Positions 6,783 through 10,887 of a stretch of 10,887 nucleotides of DNA are shown here, piece after piece (positions within the stretch are counted from its first letter, which is position 1; every line of letters starts with the position of its first letter). The notes under the pieces are model-generated. The model searched no databases. It was given only the letters and a program-made list of their open reading frames with translations, and was not told where the DNA came from. This DNA is from JAGLCW01 sp964427915 (GTDB taxonomy: Bacteria; Caldisericota; Caldisericia; UBA6126). The stretch spans positions 1-10,887 of the forward strand of contig CAYRWA010000065.1 in assembly GCA_964427915.1 (NCBI GenBank). Direction: 5' to 3'. Both the position numbers and the translations under genes were made by a program.

Positions 6783-9371
6783 TTACAATTCCTTTGATGC
6801 GACAAGTAGATTCTCTTTTTCGTCCCGAATCGAGGACTTCTTTTTTCGCATATTGCCTTCTTTCATCTCAATCTTTAGTTTAATGATTTTTGTTTCACCA
6901 TTCCATTCAAGTGTAGCTCCAAATATTTCACTGATAAATCTTAGTGGAACCATTGTTCTTCCGTTAATGATGAATGGAAGAGTAGTTAATGATATTTCTT
7001 CAGGAGTTTCCCCTGCTCTTTCTATTAACGCATCATATGTTCTTCCATGTTTTCGATGTAGCCACAAATGAATCAACATATCATCATATTTAATCTGAAT
7101 TTTTTCTTCTTTCCCATCCCATCCTAACGTAGCTCCAAAAGATTCTGCAAGAAAACGCAGTGGTACTAAAGTTCTACTATTAATGATTATTGGAGGAGCA
7201 TCTAACATTACAGTTTCATTAATACTTCCATCAGTAGATTCTTTCTTTGCATTTACATTGCCTATCTGTAATGTAATTATTAACTCAACAGGTTTCGTTG
7301 TTTTTAGTTTTAGTTTAACTACAAAAGCATCTTTATTGCCATTGTATATTTGGTCATAACCTGGTGCTTTCTCGCCGTCTACAGTTTTATTCATTGGGAA
7401 ATCTTTACTATTAGTGTAACCTGCAATGTAAGCACAGTTCTGGTCATCAACTGCTATAGAGTAACCATGATCATCATCATTTCCGCCAATGAACGTAGAG
7501 TATACAATTTGAGTACCTTCTTGATTTAATTTTACTACGAAAGCATCTTTATTCCCATTGTATGTTTGGTCATAACCTGGTGCTTTCTCACCATCTACAG
7601 TTTTATTCATTGGGAAATCTTTACTACAAGTTGAACCGATTACATATATAAATTGATTTTTATCTAATGTAAGTAAAATACCTACGTCGTCTTCTTCTCC
7701 GCCTAAAAAAATAGCATACTGAATTTGAGTACCTTCTTGATTTAATTTTACTACAAAAGCATCTTTATTCCCATTGTATGTTTGGTCATAACCGGGTGCT
7801 TTCTCACCATCTACAGTTTTATTCATTGGGAAATCTTTACTACGGGTTGAGCCTGTAACGTATGCACAATCCTGATCATCAACCGCTATAGAATAACCAT
7901 GATCATCATCATTCCCACCAATGAACGTAGAGTATACAATTTGAGTACCTTCTTGATTTAATTTTACTACGAAAGCATCTATATTCCCATTGTATGTTTG
8001 GTCATAGCCTGGTGCTTTCTCACCTTCTACAGTTTTATTCACTGGAAAATCTTTACTACGGGTTGAACCTGTAACGTATGCACAATCCTGATCATCAACT
8101 GCTATAGAATCACCATAATCAAAGTCACTTCCACCAATGTACGTAGAGTATACAATTTGAGTACCTTCTTGATTTAATTTTACTACGAAAGCATTCATAA
8201 ATTTATCATTACATATTTGGTCATAACCTGGTGCTTTCTCACCTTCTACAGTTTTATTCACTGGAAAGTTATTGCTTTGAGTTCCACCAGCCAGGTATAC
8301 GCAATAATCACTACTCAGTGCAATAGAAGACGCCGAATCATACCCATTTCCGCCAATGTACGTAGAGTATACAATTTGAGTACCTTCTTGATTTAATTTT
8401 ACTACGAAAGCATCTATATTCCCATTGTATGTTTGTTCATAACCTGGTGCTTTCTCACCGTCTACAGTTTTATTCACTGGGAAATCTTTACTATGGGTTG
8501 AACCTGCAATGTAAGCACAGTTCTGGTCATCAACCGCTATAGAATAACCATAATCATCGTCACTTCCACCAATGTACGTAGAGTAAACACATGGATCAAT
8601 AACAATTGTTTCATTACGTGCTTCTAGTAATGATTCAATGTTGAAAGAATAAATGTTATTTCCGTTTATTACAAAAGAAGATGTAAGTTCTTGTTTTGAA
8701 TCTTTAGTGAAGGTGCATAATTCGTCATCAATAAGTGTGAACGTGTGACCTTTAATGCTGTCAAGTATTAATGCGGTGTTTTCTTCTTTAAGCGTAGCAC
8801 CTGTTACTTTAACTTTCAAGTCATCTATGTTGGCTTCTGGGTGTAAATAGTATTTATATTTTAAACCTTCGGCTGTAAATGAATAAGATAGATCAATACC
8901 TGTCCAGATATTGGTATATACAATAGTAGCGTAGTTCTTACAACCAATAGCCCATTTTTCCAAGTTTCCAAGCATATAGTTATTATGATGCAATAAAAGA
9001 TCCGATCCTTTTATTGTTGGTATATTAGGTTCTACAAATGAAAGAGATATGTATTTTTCCGATTGTTCTTGTTTAATTTCATAGTATATCCCACTAGTTG
9101 TAAAAGAAACTCTTCCAAAAGAAGTATTTCCAATGTATAAAATTTCAGGATTCCATTGTCCTTTGTTTTCTGTGAAGTATTGCGAAGAAGAGAGAACAGA
9201 TTTGGCAGTGGTTGTGTCAATTGTGGATTTGATAGTTTCTGTTTGGCTTAGAATTGTAGGTTGGTGAGAAACTTCTGGATATTTTGTGGAATTTAGAGAA
9301 ACTAGTATAGATCCCTGAAAACTAATACAAACAAATACACAAAGCATAATAGATAAAACTTTTAAATTCAT
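6783..9371 (-). CDS. Exported SBBP-repeat protein with C-terminal copper amine oxidase N-like domain
   Basis: An 862-residue protein with a hydrophobic signal segment at about 4-26 and no lipobox. Residues about 65-260 resemble the module that commonly precedes SBBP repeats (FTENKGQWNPEILYIGN, TGIDLSYSFTAEGLKYKYYLHPEANI). Residues 263 to about 690 are six SBBP repeats of 72-73 aa (YSTYIGG..D..SIAVDDQ.CAY..GSTRSKDFPVNKT). Residues about 700-835 carry two copper-amine-oxidase-N-like units, each with R(T)(L/M)VPLRF(L/I)(A/S)E.FGATL.W at 733-751 and 805-823. In this family the domain usually acts as a surface or cell-wall-associated module, not as an enzyme. The tail is basic (MRKKKSSIRDEK), without LPXTG or SLH. 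AAGGAGG lies 6 nt before the ATG. The gene follows Rhs copy A after a 289-nt gap. A surface binding or adhesion role is inferred. Confidence 0.9.
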   Translation of the reverse strand: MNLKVLSIMLCVFVCISFQGSILVSLNSTKYPEVSHQPTILSQTETIKSTIDTTTAKSVLSSSQYFTENKGQWNPEILYIGNTSFGRVSFTTSGIYYEIKQEQSEKYISLSFVEPNIPTIKGSDLLLHHNNYMLGNLEKWAIGCKNYATIVYTNIWTGIDLSYSFTAEGLKYKYYLHPEANIDDLKVKVTGATLKEENTALILDSIKGHTFTLIDDELCTFTKDSKQELTSSFVINGNNIYSFNIESLLEARNETIVIDPCVYSTYIGGSDDDYGYSIAVDDQNCAYIAGSTHSKDFPVNKTVDGEKAPGYEQTYNGNIDAFVVKLNQEGTQIVYSTYIGGNGYDSASSIALSSDYCVYLAGGTQSNNFPVNKTVEGEKAPGYDQICNDKFMNAFVVKLNQEGTQIVYSTYIGGSDFDYGDSIAVDDQDCAYVTGSTRSKDFPVNKTVEGEKAPGYDQTYNGNIDAFVVKLNQEGTQIVYSTFIGGNDDDHGYSIAVDDQDCAYVTGSTRSKDFPMNKTVDGEKAPGYDQTYNGNKDAFVVKLNQEGTQIQYAIFLGGEEDDVGILLTLDKNQFIYVIGSTCSKDFPMNKTVDGEKAPGYDQTYNGNKDAFVVKLNQEGTQIVYSTFIGGNDDDHGYSIAVDDQNCAYIAGYTNSKDFPMNKTVDGEKAPGYDQIYNGNKDAFVVKLKLKTTKPVELIITLQIGNVNAKKESTDGSINETVMLDAPPIIINSRTLVPLRFLAESFGATLGWDGKEEKIQIKYDDMLIHLWLHRKHGRTYDALIERAGETPEEISLTTLPFIINGRTMVPLRFISEIFGATLEWNGETKIIKLKIEMKEGNMRKKKSSIRDEKENLLVASKEL
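7300..8585 (-). repeat. Six tandem 216-219-bp repeats coding for SBBP blades
   Basis: Repeat units start at 8585 and end near 7300, with the sixth starting at 7502. Five units are 216 bp and the second is 219 bp (one extra codon). The second half of each unit (KDFP.NKTV.GEKAPGYDQ.YN and DAFVVKLNQEGTQI) is almost invariant. The first half varies, most strongly in unit 5 (DVGILLTLDKNQFIYVIG), which suggests recent amplification or gene conversion. Confidence 0.93.
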
Positions 9372-9531
9372 TAAAATCCTCCTTGGATTTTGTTTCAGTG
9401 TACCAGTATGTCAATCTGTTTGGACTCTTTACACTTTCGAATGTACACTTTTCATAATTGTCTTAACTCCAACATAAATAAAATATGTTTATATTAATAC
9501 CTATTTTTAATGTAATTATCTTGGAATATAG

Positions 9532-9573
9532 ATTAAGTATGTTTTCCAGAAATTTCTGGAAAACATACTTAAT
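9532..9573. repeat. Perfect 42-nt palindrome (H4) between Rhs copy A and the SBBP gene
   Basis: Positions 9532-9552 and 9553-9573 are perfect reverse complements of 21 nt with no spacer; the centre is CCAGAAATTTCTGG. It lies 88 nt past the stop of Rhs copy A. On the plus strand it is followed by GCATTTTTTAAC, but on the minus strand (the gene direction) no U-tract follows. It could terminate or stabilise the Rhs transcript, or be a protein-binding or recombination site. The rest of 9372-9660 is very AT-rich and I see no gene in it. Confidence 0.85.
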
Positions 9574-9660
9574 GCATTTTTTAACACTATTCTCATTGGA
9601 AAATTAAACAAACTAAATAAGACCAGGGAAAAATAGTGATTCTTATTCTATTATTACTTT

Positions 9661-10887
9661 TCATTTAACCTTAGCGCAGTTACATTTTTGATTGCCTACG
9701 GTTCCAAGCCATTTATCTTGAATACTATAGAAATCAGACCTTATATCACAACCTTTTTTGCACATTTCATCACAAAGATCAGTTGCTTCTTTCTCAGCAT
9801 TCATCATTTCATTATGACAATGTTCTCTCATTTCTTGAATTGCATTTGTGCGATTGAAACTCGCTTTCGCACACTTACGAATGGACTCAGGAGATCTATC
9901 ACTTATTGCAAAACAAAGTGCAAATTTCTTAAGCATCCAATTCTCTACGGTAGTAACTACAGGAGGAGGAGGGTCAACCCCAAACGAAACATATATATAT
10001 ACTGGAACATATGACTTGAAAGCACCAGTGCTACCAATTTGACTTTTTTGATTACGCCAATGTGACCTTCTCAATGAAGCATTAACAAAATGTTGCATTA
10101 AAGTACAACAAATATCCTCCTCTTCACAATCATCATCGCCATAAATGGAAGCATTGGCTCCATTCTGACCAATGGCGACGGTTAGATCTGTATTGCTGGC
10201 AAGGTGATCCTTGACATTGAATCCACCTTTGCCAATCGTGAAGGCAATGGGACTTACAATGGGTTCTTCGTAGGGAGGCATAACCGTACCGTCTCCTACA
10301 AAAGGAATTTCTACTGCATGTGGATTGTAGCTTCCAATGACTTGATTGGAATTCTTATCCACAGCCCTGGCCCATACTTCTGCTCCAGTGCTTTGTGCCA
10401 CCAGGGAAATCATATTCCCACAGGGGTCATACGCAGCAAAAGCTTCTCCTGTAAAGCAATTGGTTTGGCAGGTATGGTCTTGATAGTATAGCGATACCAT
10501 GCGTCCATTGGGAGCTGTGGTTGCATCAATAGTAATCAGGAGTTGTCCTCCACTATACTTCAGTGCTTTGTCAATGCCATAGGGAGAATAGTAATACTTC
10601 CATTCGTATTGATAGGCATCATTGAGAGAATAGGTATGCGTCGCTACCCTGCCATCATCATAATACGTCATTTCCCATGCTTTGGTCGTAGCAGGCTGGG
10701 TAGAATTATCCGTATAGACATAATTGGTGATTTGCTTTTTAGCATTCCACGTAAGCGTTGCTGATTTGTTTCCTGTATACGTAATACCCGATAACAATCC
10801 TTGATTGTTTGCATCATAGCTATAGCTAGAAATAGTTTGACTGTTAGGATCCACAATGGAGGTTAATCGCCCCGCACTATCGTAGTT
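9661..10887 (-). CDS. Rhs/YD-repeat protein, C-terminal part with tip A (5' end outside window)
   Basis: The frame is open from the window edge to TGA at 9661, giving 408 residues of the C-terminus. The first part has YD-repeat signatures (NYDSAGRLTSIVDPN, YSYDANNQG, MTYYDDGRVATHTY, YYYSPYGIDKALKY, AAYDPCGNM). The conserved segment ends at about residue 255 (YGDDDCEE). The remaining ~150 residues form a unique tip with ten cysteines, including FALC, EHC, CDEMCKKGC and a terminal CNC, and a Pro-rich DPPPPVV. Rhs proteins are large secreted or surface YD-repeat shells whose C-terminal tips vary and are often toxins. I recognise no catalytic motif in this tip, and the usual Rhs core ending (DPxGL-type) is not evident. 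No small immunity-like gene follows; the next gene is the SBBP protein at 9371. An upstream internal start cannot be assigned within the window. Confidence 0.88.
   Translation of the reverse strand, partial: NYDSAGRLTSIVDPNSQTISSYSYDANNQGLLSGITYTGNKSATLTWNAKKQITNYVYTDNSTQPATTKAWEMTYYDDGRVATHTYSLNDAYQYEWKYYYSPYGIDKALKYSGGQLLITIDATTAPNGRMVSLYYQDHTCQTNCFTGEAFAAYDPCGNMISLVAQSTGAEVWARAVDKNSNQVIGSYNPHAVEIPFVGDGTVMPPYEEPIVSPIAFTIGKGGFNVKDHLASNTDLTVAIGQNGANASIYGDDDCEEEDICCTLMQHFVNASLRRSHWRNQKSQIGSTGAFKSYVPVYIYVSFGVDPPPPVVTTVENWMLKKFALCFAISDRSPESIRKCAKASFNRTNAIQEMREHCHNEMMNAEKEATDLCDEMCKKGCDIRSDFYSIQDKWLGTVGNQKCNCAKVK
10124..10819 (-). repeat. Duplicated Rhs 3' segment, copy A
   Basis: Partner of 5974-6669 (offset 4150, no indels, about 92% identity by hand count). 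Here the segment continues in frame into further YD repeats upstream, so copy A is part of a longer gene and copy B is the truncated one. Confidence 0.92.

Noticed and set aside
7300..8585. Regularly spaced repeats suggestive of an array
   Set aside because: The period is 216-219 bp, in frame, and codes for SBBP blades; there are no short repeats with unique spacers as in CRISPR.
9387..9414. TTGACA (9414-9409) with CAAAAT 16 nt later as a promoter for the SBBP gene
   Set aside because: Transcription would start inside the AAGGAGG ribosome binding site at 9384-9378, so the pair cannot serve this start well. The AT-rich gap offers other TATAAT-like boxes, none convincing.

Overview
All supported genes in this window lie on the minus strand, so it reads biologically from 10887 down to 1. 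The DNA is AT-rich, with AGGAGG-type ribosome binding sites and several Gram-positive-style lipoprotein signals. It encodes DUF5050-type propellers, SBBP (seven-bladed beta-propeller) repeats and a paired copper-amine-oxidase-N-like domain. This combination suggests a low-GC Gram-positive bacterium (Bacillota), probably Clostridia or a Paenibacillus-like lineage. I cannot name a genus from the sequence. No tRNA, rRNA, CRISPR array, intact transposase or housekeeping gene is visible; this is an accessory region of cell-surface and secreted proteins.

Layout in transcription order: (1) 10887-9661, the 3' end of an Rhs/YD-repeat gene (copy A) whose N-terminus lies outside the window, with a Cys-rich tip; (2) a 289-nt AT-rich gap holding a perfect 42-nt palindrome; (3) 9371-6783, a large exported protein with six 72-73-aa SBBP repeats and a C-terminal copper-amine-oxidase-N-like pair; (4) a short remnant resembling an IS21-family transposon end; (5) 6647-5454, a 5'-truncated second Rhs 3' module (copy B), about 92% identical to copy A over 696 nt and then carrying a different tip; (6) a four-helix membrane protein coupled to copy B by a GTGA overlap; (7) an SBBP fragment coupled to the membrane protein by an ATGA overlap; (8) 4143-3142, a lipoprotein with seven DUF5050-like blades; (9) 2933-2301, a Cys-rich protein whose start resembles the Rhs modules and which may be a third, diverged tip (C); (10) 2319-769, an SBBP lipoprotein overlapping gene 9; (11) 441-1, a further lipoprotein gene broken by an apparent +1 frameshift and running off the window. 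Three of the gaps after items 7, 8 and 10, and the gap after item 1, each hold a long near-perfect inverted repeat.

The most interesting reading is that this is an array of exchangeable C-terminal modules. The conserved Rhs 3' segment is duplicated, each copy has an unrelated short Cys-containing tail, and each tail is followed by membrane-anchored or secreted proteins, two of them translationally coupled. This resembles the orphan-tip arrays of polymorphic toxin loci. Tip B, with a hydrophobic hairpin, next to a coupled four-helix membrane protein, looks like a pore-former/immunity pair. That is inference from architecture: no tip contains a toxin motif I recognise.
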